From Catellatospora citrea (GTDB lineage Bacteria > Actinomycetota > Actinomycetes > Mycobacteriales > Micromonosporaceae), in the NCBI RefSeq assembly GCF_003610235.1, contig NZ_RAPR01000001.1, positions 2,542,001 through 2,606,000 on the forward strand: a DNA stretch of 64,000 bases, in the 5' to 3' direction. A model generated the notes under the pieces. It was not told the DNA's origin, did no database searches, and saw only the letters and a program-made list of their open reading frames with translations. Each line of letters opens with the position of its first letter. The first letter of the stretch is position 1. The position numbers were made by a program, and so were the translations under genes. Positions 17,406-25,930 of this stretch are shown piece by piece.

Positions 17406-18655
17406 CGAAGGCGTCGGCGCACATGCCGGATGCGCACAAGGTCCCCTCGACCGACCAGCTCGACCGGCTGCGCGCGCAGACCCCGATGTACGACGCCGTC
17501 ATCGAGGAGGTCGACGGGCGGCGCATCCGGATCGGCGACCGCTGGCTGATCGACTTCGCCTCCTGCAACTACCTCGGCTTCGACCTGGACCCGGACATCA
17601 TCGCGGCGGGCGAGGCGGCCGTCCGCCGCTGGGGCACCCATCCGGGCTGGTCACGGCTGCTGGGCAACCCGCGGCTCTACCCCGAGATCGAGCAGCGCCT
17701 GACCGACCTGCTCGGCGCGCCCGACACGCTGGTGCTGCCGACCATCACCCACATCCACATGTCGGTGCTGCCCGCGCTGGTCGGCGGCGGCGCGGTGTTC
17801 GTCGAGGCCGGCGCGCACAAGACGATCTACGACGGCGGCTCGTACGCCCGCGGGCTGGGCGCGCAGCTCTACCGCTGGCGCGCCGACGATCCCGACGAGC
17901 TGGTGCGGCTGCTGCGCTCGGCCGACGCCGACCATCCCCGGGTGGTCTGCCTCGACGGCGTGAACAGCATGACCGGCAACATCCCGGACCTGCCCGCGCT
18001 GGCCGCGATCTGCCGCGAGTGGGGCGCGCTGCTCTACGTCGACGACGCGCACGGCTTCGGCGTGATCGGCGAGCGCGGCGACGGGGCGGCCACGCCGTAC
18101 GGGTCGCGCGGCAACGCGGTGGTGCGCCACTGCGGGCAGACGTACGACGACGTGGTGCTGGTCGGCGGGTTCTCCAAGGCGTACTCGGCGCTGCTGGCGT
18201 TCGTGGCGGTGCCGACCGCGGTGAAGGAGCACCTGAAACTGGCCGCCCCGCCCTACCTCTACTCCGGACCGTCGCCGGTGCACTCGCTGGCCGCGGTGCT
18301 GGCCGGGTTCGACGTCAACGAGGCCCGCGGCGAGCAGCTGCGCACCGTGCTGCACCGGCTGACGGCCCGGGTGCTGGCGCACCTGCGGTCGCTGGACGTG
18401 CACACCCCCAACCGGCACCAGACGCCGGTGATCGAGCTGCCGCTGTCGCCCGGCTACGACCTGGCCGACGTGGCCGACCTGCTCTGGCGGCGCGGCGTGT
18501 ACGTGACGCTGGCCGCGTACCCGCTGGTGCCGCGGGGCCAGGTCGGCTTCCGGGTGCAGCTGACCTCCGCGCATACCGACGAACAGGTCGACCACCTCAA
18601 CGCGGTGCTGACCGAGCTCGACGGCCGCGGCGCCCTCCGCCGCGCCCTCGCCTGA
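17402..18655 (+). CDS. PLP-dependent alpha-oxoamine synthase-family aminotransferase
   Basis: 417-residue fold-type I PLP enzyme. ASCNYLGFDLDPDI opens the catalytic domain; LYVDDAHGFGVIG holds the cofactor-binding Asp and His; the Schiff-base lysine is in VGGFSKAYSALLAF. The family covers 8-amino-7-oxononanoate synthase, 2-amino-3-ketobutyrate ligase, serine palmitoyltransferase and CqsA/LqsA autoinducer synthases. There are no biotin genes nearby. Usual positions are altered (GTHPGWSRLLGNPRLYPEIE, THIHMS), so I do not assign biotin synthesis. Translational linkage to a c-di-GMP enzyme makes a signalling or lipid product conceivable. Confidence 0.82.
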   Translation: MTKASAHMPDAHKVPSTDQLDRLRAQTPMYDAVIEEVDGRRIRIGDRWLIDFASCNYLGFDLDPDIIAAGEAAVRRWGTHPGWSRLLGNPRLYPEIEQRLTDLLGAPDTLVLPTITHIHMSVLPALVGGGAVFVEAGAHKTIYDGGSYARGLGAQLYRWRADDPDELVRLLRSADADHPRVVCLDGVNSMTGNIPDLPALAAICREWGALLYVDDAHGFGVIGERGDGAATPYGSRGNAVVRHCGQTYDDVVLVGGFSKAYSALLAFVAVPTAVKEHLKLAAPPYLYSGPSPVHSLAAVLAGFDVNEARGEQLRTVLHRLTARVLAHLRSLDVHTPNRHQTPVIELPLSPGYDLADVADLLWRRGVYVTLAAYPLVPRGQVGFRVQLTSAHTDEQVDHLNAVLTELDGRGALRRALA

Positions 18656-18725
18656 CGGCCCGGCCCGAGGCGTGCCGCCGGTGGACCGGTGTGCCGGAAG
18701 CGGCGGCAGGGGGCAGGATGGACGG

Positions 18726-19220
18726 ATGAGCGCAGCCGCCGATCGGGATCGTGACGGCGCGGGCCGGGCGCGCAACGCCCGCCCCCGTGACGAGCTGGGC
18801 CGACCCCTGCCCCGCGGTGCCGCAGGCGTGCCGACCACTCCGGACGAGCTGCGGCTCACCCCGGACGAGGCGCTGGCGCAGGCGCAGGAACTGCTCACCG
18901 CGGGGCGCGCGTTCCACGCGCACGAGGTGCTGGAAGGCGCATGGAAAGCCGCGCCCGAACCCGAGCGTGAGCTGTGGCGCGGTCTCGCCCAGCTCGCGGT
19001 GGGCCTCACCCACGCCCGTCGCGGCAACGCGACCGGCGCGGCCAGGCTGCTGACCCGCGCCGCCGACCGCATCGAGGAGTACGCCGCAGCGCCGCCGCAC
19101 CAGGTCGCGGTCACCGGCCTGGTCGCCTGGTCCCGGGCGCTGGCCGCCCGCATCGGGCAGGACGGCCTGGACAGGCTCGGCCCGGACGCGCTCGTCCCCC
19201 GCCTGCGCGACGAGCGCTGA
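18726..19220 (+). CDS. DUF309 family protein
   Basis: 164 residues from the ATG at 18726. The core (about residues 35-115) reads LLTAGRAFHAHEVLEGAWKA then LWRGLAQLAVGLTHARRGN, the DUF309 signature with its conserved HE..E. The fold is a helical bundle of unknown function. It lies 70 nt after the synthase and may be cotranscribed. An in-frame ATG at 18672 would overlap a poor leader. Confidence 0.85.
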   Translation: MSAAADRDRDGAGRARNARPRDELGRPLPRGAAGVPTTPDELRLTPDEALAQAQELLTAGRAFHAHEVLEGAWKAAPEPERELWRGLAQLAVGLTHARRGNATGAARLLTRAADRIEEYAAAPPHQVAVTGLVAWSRALAARIGQDGLDRLGPDALVPRLRDER

Positions 19221-19303
19221 CCCGGGCAGGACCGGCGGCCGCTCACCACCACCCCACCGGGACCGCACGGCGGCCCACCCGCGACGTGCGGATCAGCCGC
19301 GGA

Positions 19304-19777
19304 TCAGCCGAGCGTGATGCCGGTGACCGAGGTGCCCGGCGGCAGGTCGCGGACCTGTTCGTGGATCTGGCCCGCGATGTTCACCGCGACGGCGAAGCTC
19401 TCCACGACGACGGAATCGATCGTGACGCCCCCACCGATGACCGGCGGCGGCATGAACGTGTACACCTGGTCGGGCCCGAGCTCCAGGCCGCGGTCGGCGG
19501 CCTGCGCGGCCAGGCCGCCCAGCAGGTAGCGGTCCTGCCCCTGCTCGGTGGACAGGTCGAGGGCCAGCTCGTCGGCCGACGCCCAGACCCGGGTGAGGGC
19601 GCCCTCGATGGTGTCGAGATACCAGCAGCCGTCCTTGCCAGCCAGGAACACGTCGCCGAACAGCGACGTGAACAGCGGCTTCCTGCCGTCGAGGCCGAGC
19701 CACGACCAGGAGTCGAGGGCCTGGGCGTACTGCTGCTCGGTGAACGTCTTGGTGAAGCGCATCCGGGCAGTATGCAC
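19304..19777 (-). CDS. DUF1851 (T6SS immunity Tdi1-like) domain protein
   Basis: 157 residues, or 152 from the second ATG at 19762. Features include WSWLGLDGRKPLFTSLFGDV, AGKDGCWYLDTIEGAL and the C-terminal YTFMPPPVIGGG, a pattern I recognise from DUF1851 proteins. In proteobacteria the domain is found in a T6SS immunity protein, but actinobacterial copies occur alone, as here. No toxin gene lies beside it. Function unassigned. Confidence 0.65.
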   Translation of the reverse strand: MHTARMRFTKTFTEQQYAQALDSWSWLGLDGRKPLFTSLFGDVFLAGKDGCWYLDTIEGALTRVWASADELALDLSTEQGQDRYLLGGLAAQAADRGLELGPDQVYTFMPPPVIGGGVTIDSVVVESFAVAVNIAGQIHEQVRDLPPGTSVTGITLG

Positions 19778-19791
19778 GAACCGGCGGCAGA

Positions 19792-20982
19792 TCAGCCCGC
19801 GGCCAGCGTGAATCCGTCGCCCGCGGCGAGGGTGTCGACCTGGTCGAGGCTGGTCTGCGCGGTCACCGGGAGGCTGCGGCGCACGGTGCTGCCGTCGCCG
19901 AGCTGACCCGTGCTGTTCCTGCCCCAGGCGTGCACGATGTCGTCGTCGGCGCGCGACAGGGCGTAGCTGGTGTTGAACCCGGCCGCGACCGCGCGGGCCC
20001 GGGTCAGGCCGGACACCGTGACGGGCCGGTCCCGGACCCCGCCGAAGGAGCCGATGCCGAGCTGGCCGTCCTCGTTGCCGCCCCAGGACCGTACGGTGCC
20101 GTCCTTGCGCAGCGCCAGGCTGTGCAGCAGACCCGCGGCGACGGCCTCGACCCCGGCGAGATCGGCCACGGGCGCCGGGACCGGCGACGGGTCCGCGGTG
20201 ACGGTGCCCCGGCCGAGCTGGCCGAAGTTGTTCGCGCCCCAGGCCGCGACGGTGCCGTCGCGGAGCAGGGCCAGCACGTGCCCGCTGCCTGCGGCGAGCG
20301 TGCGCACGTTCTTCAGCCCGAGCACCGGCGCGGGGGTGGGTACGTCGGTGCCGACGGTGCCGTTGCCGAGCACCCCGGCACTGTTGTTACCCCAGGCCAG
20401 GACCGTGCCGTCGGGCAGCAGCGCCAGCGAGTAGCTGTCCCGGGCCGCCACCGCGCGCACCTTGCGCAGCCCCGGCACCCGCACCGGGAGCAGCCGCGAA
20501 CCGCCGGTCACACCCAGCCCGAGCTGCCCGCTGGTGTTGTCGCCCCACGCCGCGACCGTGCCGTCGGCCAGTAGCGCGAGCGCGTGCACTGCCCCGGCGG
20601 CGATCTGGCGTACGCCGTCCAGTCCCGCCACCACCCCCGGGGTCGCGTGGTCGGCTTCGGTGCCGTCGCCCAGCGCGCCGCGCGCGTTGTCGCCCCACGC
20701 GCGCACGGTGCCGTTGGTCAGCAGCGCGAGGCCGTACGCGGTGCCCGCGTCGACCTGCGCCACCGAGAGCAGCCCCGACACGGCGACCGGGGTGTCACGT
20801 TGCTGCCCGGTCCCGTCACCGAGCCGGCCCGACCCGTTGTCGCCCCAGGCCATCGCGGGCCGCAGCGCCGGAGCGCCCCGGTCCTCGGGCGCCGCCGTGG
20901 TCGGCGTGCCGCCCGTCAGCGCCAGCAGCGCGCCGAGCGCCACCACGCCGATGACCCTGCGGTGCTGAGACGGCAGGCGCAT
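19792..20982 (-). CDS. Secreted RCC1-repeat beta-propeller protein
   Basis: 396 residues from the ATG at 20982, preceded by GGGGGAG. A signal peptide (VIGVVALGALLALTGGTPTT) is followed by seven RCC1 repeats of roughly 50 residues. Each carries a version of AWGDNGSGRLGDGT (AWGDNARGALGDG, AWGDNTSGQLGLG, AWGNNSAGVLGNG, AWGANNFGQLGRG, SWGGNEDGQLGIG, AWGRNSTGQLGDG). Seven blades would close one propeller. Extracellular; ligand unknown. It diverges from an alpha/beta hydrolase across a 20-bp inverted repeat. Confidence 0.9.
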   Translation of the reverse strand: MRLPSQHRRVIGVVALGALLALTGGTPTTAAPEDRGAPALRPAMAWGDNGSGRLGDGTGQQRDTPVAVSGLLSVAQVDAGTAYGLALLTNGTVRAWGDNARGALGDGTEADHATPGVVAGLDGVRQIAAGAVHALALLADGTVAAWGDNTSGQLGLGVTGGSRLLPVRVPGLRKVRAVAARDSYSLALLPDGTVLAWGNNSAGVLGNGTVGTDVPTPAPVLGLKNVRTLAAGSGHVLALLRDGTVAAWGANNFGQLGRGTVTADPSPVPAPVADLAGVEAVAAGLLHSLALRKDGTVRSWGGNEDGQLGIGSFGGVRDRPVTVSGLTRARAVAAGFNTSYALSRADDDIVHAWGRNSTGQLGDGSTVRRSLPVTAQTSLDQVDTLAAGDGFTLAAG

Positions 20983-21144
20983 GAGACTCCCCCGGGGACG
21001 ACACCGCGGATCCCTGCCGCATGGCGCAGCAAGCGATCCTGTTTCGTGCCTTTTGTACCCGCGATCGCGCCCCACCCTGGCCCGACACGCGGTGCACGCC
21101 ACGCGAACGCCCCCGTCTCGGCGGCCACGGGGAGCCGCGAGGCC

Positions 21145-21206
21145 TGCAGTTTCGGGGAAACTGCGGCATCCGGCGCACGCGAGGCGGCAGTTTCCCCGAA
21201 ACTGCA
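21145..21206. promoter_or_regulatory. Twenty-bp inverted repeat whose arms are themselves palindromic
   Basis: TGCAGTTTCGGGGAAACTGC (21145-21164) and its exact reverse complement (21187-21206) flank 22 nt. Each arm contains CAGTTTC-N3-GAAACTG. It lies in the divergent promoter region and ends 14 nt before the hydrolase GTG, so an operator or RNA switch is plausible. Confidence 0.6.
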
Positions 21207-21220
21207 GTACCGTCGCGGCC

Positions 21221-21916
21221 GTGACGCGGGGAGAGATCACGGCGAACGGGATACGGCTGTCCTTTCTGGAGGACGGGACGGCGGGCGCGCCGGTGGTGGT
21301 GTTCCTGCACGGGCTGCCGAACGAGGCGGGGACCTGGGCGCACACCATGGCGGGGCTGGCCGCGACGCACCACGTCTACGCGCTGGACCAGCGCGGGCAG
21401 GGTCGTAGCGAGCACCCCGGGGAGTACTCCTTCGAGCTGATGCGCGACGACGTGCTCGGCTTCGCGCCGGCCCTGGGTCTACGCGACGTCACGCTCGTCG
21501 GGCACTCCGCCGGGGCCACCGTGGCGTGCCTGGTCGCCCAGGAACGGCCGGACTGGCTGGCGCGGCTGGTGCTGGAGGACTCCCCACCGCCGTGGCCCGG
21601 CGGCACGCGCTTCGCGATCCCGGACCGGCCCGACGGCGCGCTCGACTACGACTGGAACGTCTTCGCGAGCCTGATGGCGCAGGTCAACGACCCCGATCCG
21701 AAGTGGTGGGCGCGCCTGGACCGGATCGCCGTGCCGACCCTGCTGATCCACGGCGGCACGGCCAGCCCGGTCCCGGCGGACAGGGCAGCCGAGGCCGTCG
21801 CCCGCATCCCCGACGCTCGCTCGGTCACCGTCGAGGCCGGGCACCAGGTGCACCGCGAGCGCCCGGCGGAGTTCCTCGCCGCGTTGCGGACGTTCCTGGA
21901 CCCGCCGACGCCCTGA
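21221..21916 (+). CDS. Alpha/beta hydrolase
   Basis: 231 residues from GTG at 21221 (no obvious ribosome site, so possibly leaderless). Motifs are FLHGLPNEAGTWAH (oxyanion HG), LDQRGQGRSEHPG, nucleophile elbow LVGHSAGATVACLV with Ser near residue 98, late Asp region LLIHGGTASPVPADRA and the final His in EAGHQVHRERP. An intact catalytic triad is therefore likely. Substrate unknown. pyrE starts 14 nt after it, probably in the same transcript. Confidence 0.88.
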   Translation: MTRGEITANGIRLSFLEDGTAGAPVVVFLHGLPNEAGTWAHTMAGLAATHHVYALDQRGQGRSEHPGEYSFELMRDDVLGFAPALGLRDVTLVGHSAGATVACLVAQERPDWLARLVLEDSPPPWPGGTRFAIPDRPDGALDYDWNVFASLMAQVNDPDPKWWARLDRIAVPTLLIHGGTASPVPADRAAEAVARIPDARSVTVEAGHQVHRERPAEFLAALRTFLDPPTP

Positions 21917-21930
21917 CAGGATCGACTTCC

Positions 21931-22470
21931 GTGAACCTTGCCGAGCTGGCCCTCAAGGTCGACACCGCCTGCCGCCTGCGCGGCGAATTCCTGCTCCGCT
22001 CCGGACGCACCGCGACCGAGTACTTCGACAAGTACCGCTTCGAGGCCGACCCGGTGCTGCTCGACGAGCTGGCCGGACGGATGGCCGCGCTCGTTCCGGC
22101 GGGCACCGAGGTGCTGGCCGGGCTGGAGATGGGCGGCATCGCGGTGGTCACCGCGCTGGGCCGGCACACCGGACTGCCGTGCGCTTTCGTGCGCAAGACC
22201 GCCAAGGCGTACGGCACCGCACGGCTCGCCGAGGGCGCGGAACTCGCCGGTCGGCGGGTGCTGGTCGTCGAGGACGTGGTGACCTCGGGTGGCCAGATCG
22301 CGATCTCCACGCGGCAGCTGCGCGAGCTGGGCGCGACCGTCGACGGCGCGCTGTGCGTCATCGATCGCGAGGAGGGCGGCGCAGCGGCGCTGGCCGCCGA
22401 CGGCATCACCCTGGGAGCCCTACTGACCCGCTCCGACCTCGACCGCGCACGGGCCACCGCCGAGCAATAG
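21931..22470 (+). CDS. pyrE: Orotate phosphoribosyltransferase
   Basis: 179 residues from the GTG at 21931 with GACAGGA upstream. It has the substrate loop GRTATEYFDKYRFEADP, GLEMGGIAVVTALG, FVRKTAKAYGTARL, and the PRPP-binding strand VLVVEDVVTSGGQ. It converts orotate and PRPP to OMP in pyrimidine synthesis. Other pyr genes are not adjacent. A strong hairpin follows the stop. Confidence 0.92.
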   Translation: MNLAELALKVDTACRLRGEFLLRSGRTATEYFDKYRFEADPVLLDELAGRMAALVPAGTEVLAGLEMGGIAVVTALGRHTGLPCAFVRKTAKAYGTARLAEGAELAGRRVLVVEDVVTSGGQIAISTRQLRELGATVDGALCVIDREEGGAAALAADGITLGALLTRSDLDRARATAEQ

Positions 22471-22518
22471 CTAGCCGGGAGTGCGATGGCCGGGAGTCAG
22501 GCCCCGGTCGACAGTGCG

Positions 22519-22554
22519 GCCGGCGGTCGCTCACCCCCGTTAGCGACCGCCGGC
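22519..22554 (+). terminator. Terminator after pyrE
   Basis: Perfect 13-bp stem GCCGGCGGTCGCT / AGCGACCGCCGGC with a 10-nt loop, then CTTTC on the plus strand, 48 nt after the pyrE stop. Confidence 0.75.
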
Positions 22555-22903
22555 CTTTCACTGTCCGGGTGGACGCCGTCCCCCAACGGCATCTGTCCAC
22601 CCATCCCCCTGTGCACTTCGCTCGGCGCCACCAACCAGAAAAACGAGTTTTTCCGGCCGGGCCGGCCCGCTGGGACCCCTGGGGCCTTCATCGAGCGTCG
22701 CGCCACTGGGGATCACGCTACGTCGCCTGACCTGGGGTCGTCCAGGGCAAACTCAAGATTTTTTCACTGAAAGTAATTGACTCTCCACTCTCCGCGTTCG
22801 CCGGCGGGCACGGATTTCGCACCTGGCCACCGCTCGAACACCCATGATTCGCCCGTTTTGTGCGCCGTGCGCCACCGGATCGCCACCGGATGGGCGGTTT
22901 CGG
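22555..22903. other. Intergenic stretch with AT-rich patches
   Basis: I see no gene here. It holds a short dyad AGAAAAACGAGTTTTTCC near 22640 and an AT-rich run near 22750-22785, unusual for this GC content. The downstream end is the 3' side of the GNAT gene. Confidence 0.4.
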
Positions 22904-23389
22904 CTACAGCCGCTGGTACATCACGTGCAGGCCGACCCGGCCGTGCTTCGGGTGCTCGAACGCCTCCGGGACCGTGGCGAGGATCTCGAACCCGATCGCC
23001 TGCCACAGGCGTACGGCCGCGGTGTTGGTCTCCACCACCGCGTTGAACTGCATCCCGTGGTACCCCTGCGCCCGCGCCCAGTCCAGCACGTGCCCGCCGA
23101 GCGCCCGGCCCACGCCGCGGCCGCGCTGCGCCGGGTCGACCATGAAACTGGCGGTGGCGATGTGCGCGCCCCGTCCCGGCCGGTTCGGGCCCATCTTGGC
23201 CGATCCGAGCACGGTGTCCCCGTCCACGGCCACCACGGTCCGCCCCGGGGCCTGCTCCATCCACCACGGCCGGGCCTGCTCGGGGTCCATGCCCTCGGGG
23301 AAGGCGTAGGTCTCCCCCGCCGCGACGATCTCGGCGAAGAACGGATAGATCTGCGGCCAGTCCTGACCGGTCGCCTCTCGAATGATCAC
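22904..23389 (-). CDS. GNAT family N-acetyltransferase
   Basis: 161 residues from GTG at 23389. It begins VIIREATGQDWPQIYPFFAE and has the acetyl-CoA pyrophosphate loop QRGRGVGRALGGHVL at about 88-102, then NAVVETNTAAVRLWQAIGFE. This is the pattern of the amino-acid/amine acetyltransferase group that includes phosphinothricin acetyltransferase relatives. Acceptor unknown. A long inverted repeat lies about 50 nt upstream. Confidence 0.9.
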   Translation of the reverse strand: MIIREATGQDWPQIYPFFAEIVAAGETYAFPEGMDPEQARPWWMEQAPGRTVVAVDGDTVLGSAKMGPNRPGRGAHIATASFMVDPAQRGRGVGRALGGHVLDWARAQGYHGMQFNAVVETNTAAVRLWQAIGFEILATVPEAFEHPKHGRVGLHVMYQRL

Positions 23390-23440
23390 GCCCGGACCCT
23401 ACCGCCCGGCCCTGCGCCCGCTCGACCGCATTCGCCCGGC

Positions 23441-23521
23441 CATGATCACTCGACTTGCCCGGCACCTGTGCGTATCTTGACCGGCCTTTCGCCCGGTTGC
23501 CAGGCAAGTCGAGTGATCATG
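23441..23521. repeat. Perfect 19-bp inverted repeat with ATGATC core
   Basis: CATGATCACTCGACTTGCC at 23441-23459 and its exact reverse complement at 23503-23521, 43 nt apart, between the GNAT gene and the next minus-strand gene. Confidence 0.75.
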
Positions 23522-23556
23522 CGGCGCGCGGCCCGTTGCGCGCGGTACGGGGCGGG

Positions 23557-24297
23557 TCAGATCAGGTCCGCGAGGGCGGTCTCGGCGGGCGGGGTGACGC
23601 GGCGGGTGACCCGGCGGGCGCGGACGTGGGCGGCGTGGGCGGCCGCGCGCAGCGACGCCGCGGCGGCGGTCGCGGCCTCGGTGGCCAGCCAGGCCTGCTT
23701 CTCGGTGTCGGCCGCCCGGCGGTACGCGGTGCGCAGCGACGCGCGGGCGAACTGCGACAGCATCGTCTCCTGCTCGATCGGGTGCCGGCGCGGGTCCCAG
23801 CCGCCGCGGTGGGCCAGCGCGTCGCTCAGTTCCAGGGCGGACAGCTGCTGGTGCGAGCAGGCCGACATGGCGGCCCGGTGCAGGTGGCGCTCACGGAAGG
23901 CGTACTCGGCGGGGGTCTGCGGGGTGCGCGGCAGCGGCAGCGCCGCGGCGGTCAGCGTGCGGCGCGCCTGCGAGTCGGCCTCGTCGTAGCGCTGCCAGGC
24001 GGTCTCGGCCACGTCCTGCGCGGCGAGCCACTCCTCGCGCCGGCGCTGGGCGGTCGCCGCGGCGCGCTCGGCCGCGGCGGTCGCCTCGCGGGCCTTGCGG
24101 ACCATCGCCTGGGCGTGCGCGGCCAGCAGCGCCTGCTGCTCCAGGACCTCCGGGGAGGGCGCGACCGGCGCCGGCTCGGGCTGGCGGGTGTAACGGGTCA
24201 GCGCGGCGATGGCCACGACGGCCAGCACGGCGAGCAGCGACCAGACGAGTGCGGCGTTCGGCAGGTCGCGGAGGAACAGGTCCAGGATGACGTTCAT
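23557..24297 (-). CDS. Single-pass membrane protein with Ala-rich coiled coil, unknown function
   Basis: 246 residues from the ATG at 24297, preceded by GAGGTG. One N-terminal helix (ALVWSLLAVLAVVAIAALT, residues 16-34) is followed by a Pro-rich hinge. A long Ala/Arg/Glu-rich helical region then runs to the end, with ALLAAHAQAMVRKAREATAA and SLRAAAHAAHVRARRVTRRV. It is probably anchored in the membrane with a cytoplasmic coiled coil. I do not recognise a family. Confidence 0.7.
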   Translation of the reverse strand: MNVILDLFLRDLPNAALVWSLLAVLAVVAIAALTRYTRQPEPAPVAPSPEVLEQQALLAAHAQAMVRKAREATAAAERAAATAQRRREEWLAAQDVAETAWQRYDEADSQARRTLTAAALPLPRTPQTPAEYAFRERHLHRAAMSACSHQQLSALELSDALAHRGGWDPRRHPIEQETMLSQFARASLRTAYRRAADTEKQAWLATEAATAAAASLRAAAHAAHVRARRVTRRVTPPAETALADLI

Positions 24298-24552
24298 GAT
24301 CGACACCTCGGGGTGGTGGAGGGGTGGACGCGACACCAGGGTTCGTCGCGAGGTGGGGGTCTTACGGTGCCGGCGACCCGGGCAGACGTTCGCGCGGCGG
24401 CGGTAGTGCTGGAGGGCGTGGTGCGCGACGCGGCCACAGCCGAGTGGGACACCACGGAAGCGTCGCGTGATCGTCGGGAGAAGGTCACGGCAGCGGCGAA
24501 CGGCTACCGAACGGACCCACGCCGCGAAAGGGGGCGGCGCCGCGACGGGACG

Positions 24553-24873
24553 TTACGCGGGCGGAGCGCGACTGCCCTGCGCCCGCGGGTGAGCCGAGGC
24601 CGGTGGCCGGACCGCGTGCGCGGCGGCGCGGACCACGAGGGTCGGCTCGGTGATTCCGATCCGGACGGGCGCGGCCACCGGGGCGGGTTCCGCCTCGTGC
24701 TTGGCAGCGGCCGAGCTCACCGCGGCCTGCTCGGCCTGCGGCCGGGTCACGGGCTGCGCCGCATGTCCCGCCGAGGGGGCGAGCAGCAGGCTCATCAGGG
24801 CCAGCGCGGTCAGCATCCGTGCGGAAAGGCGCGCGACCCACCGGATTGGACCGGTGAGCGCGCTGAATGTCAC
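24553..24873 (-). CDS. Small secreted Ala/Pro-rich protein (hypothetical)
   Basis: About 106 residues if started at the GTG at 24873. The first 40 residues look like a signal peptide (MLTALALMSLLLAPSAGHAA). The rest is low-complexity Ala/Pro/Val. Codon use favours G/C at third positions in this frame, but there is no clear ribosome site and no recognised domain, so this is tentative. Confidence 0.4.
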   Translation of the reverse strand: MTFSALTGPIRWVARLSARMLTALALMSLLLAPSAGHAAQPVTRPQAEQAAVSSAAAKHEAEPAPVAAPVRIGITEPTLVVRAAAHAVRPPASAHPRAQGSRAPPA

Positions 24874-24996
24874 GAGACGAAAACTACCCCGTTCGGGCGA
24901 ACGTCGCATCCGGAGTGATCGAGACCACAGGACGCGGGCGCACCGGATCTCTGTCAGACTGGCGACCGTCGCTGCCCGACGAATCCGGGGGATCAC

Positions 24997-25929
24997 ATGA
25001 GCAGCACGGCCTCGCCCGTCGTGGAACCCACGCCGTCACTGACCCGCCTCGCCCCTGACGTGCACGCGTACCTGCAGCCCGACGGCGGCTGGTGCGTCAG
25101 CAACGCGGGTGTGCTGCTCGGGCCGGACGCGGTGACCCTGGTCGACGCGACCGCCACCGAGCGCCGCGCCCGCCTGCTCGCCGAACACATCGCCGCACTG
25201 ACCTGGGCGCCGGTGCGCACCCTGGTGGTCACCCACCGGCACGGCGACCACCACTACGGCGCGCGCACGGTCGCGCCGGACGCGGTCGTCGTCGCGCACG
25301 AGAAGGCCCGCGCCGACATCATCGGCGACGGGCTGAACCTGCCCGGCATCTGGCCCGACGTGGCCTGGGGCGAGGTCGCCCCGGCCGTGCCCACGCTCAC
25401 CTACACCGACCGGCTCACCCTGTACGCCGGAGCCACCCGGGTGGAGCTGTGGCACCCCGGTCCGGCGCACACCACCGGCGACACCGTGGTGTGGATCCCG
25501 GAGCACCGGGTGCTGTTCACCGGAGACATCACGTTCTCCGAGGTCACGCCGCTGTGCCTGATGGGCTCGATCGAGGGTTCGCTGGAGGTCCTGGCACGGC
25601 TCGCCGCCCTCGACCCGGCGGTCGTGGTCAGCGGGCACGGCCCGCTCGCCGGCCCGGAGGTGTTCGAGGCCAACGCCGCCTACCTACGCCTGGTGCAGGA
25701 GCTGGCCGCCGACGGCATCGCCGCCGGGCTCACCCCGCTGGAGACCGCCCGCAAGGCCGACCTGGGCCCGTTCCAGGCCTGGCTGGACGCCGAACGCCTG
25801 GTCGCCAACCTGCACCGGGCCTACGCCGAGGCGCAGGGCGTCGAGCGCGGCGCGGAACTCGACAACTACGCGATCCTGGCCGACGTGGCCGCGTTCAACG
25901 GCGGCCGCATCCCCACCTGCTTCGCCTGA
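24997..25929 (+). CDS. MBL-fold metallohydrolase
   Basis: 310 residues. The metal site motif is VVTHRHGDHHYGAR (HxHxDH) near residue 77, with GPAHTTGDTVVW, FTGDITFSEV and VSGHGPLAG supplying the later ligands. Length and the C-terminal helical extension fit the glyoxalase II-like/SoxH group. A dinuclear zinc hydrolase is expected; substrate unknown. The MFS gene begins one nucleotide after its stop, so the two are one transcription unit. Confidence 0.9.
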   Translation: MSSTASPVVEPTPSLTRLAPDVHAYLQPDGGWCVSNAGVLLGPDAVTLVDATATERRARLLAEHIAALTWAPVRTLVVTHRHGDHHYGARTVAPDAVVVAHEKARADIIGDGLNLPGIWPDVAWGEVAPAVPTLTYTDRLTLYAGATRVELWHPGPAHTTGDTVVWIPEHRVLFTGDITFSEVTPLCLMGSIEGSLEVLARLAALDPAVVVSGHGPLAGPEVFEANAAYLRLVQELAADGIAAGLTPLETARKADLGPFQAWLDAERLVANLHRAYAEAQGVERGAELDNYAILADVAAFNGGRIPTCFA

Positions 25930-25930
25930 G

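Noticed and set aside
17402..18655. bioF, 8-amino-7-oxononanoate synthase for biotin
   Set aside because: Several conserved positions differ and no other bio gene is nearby, so I kept the family-level name.
19304..19777. Type VI secretion immunity gene
   Set aside because: The domain resembles Tdi1, but no effector or T6SS gene is present and actinomycetes generally lack T6SS.
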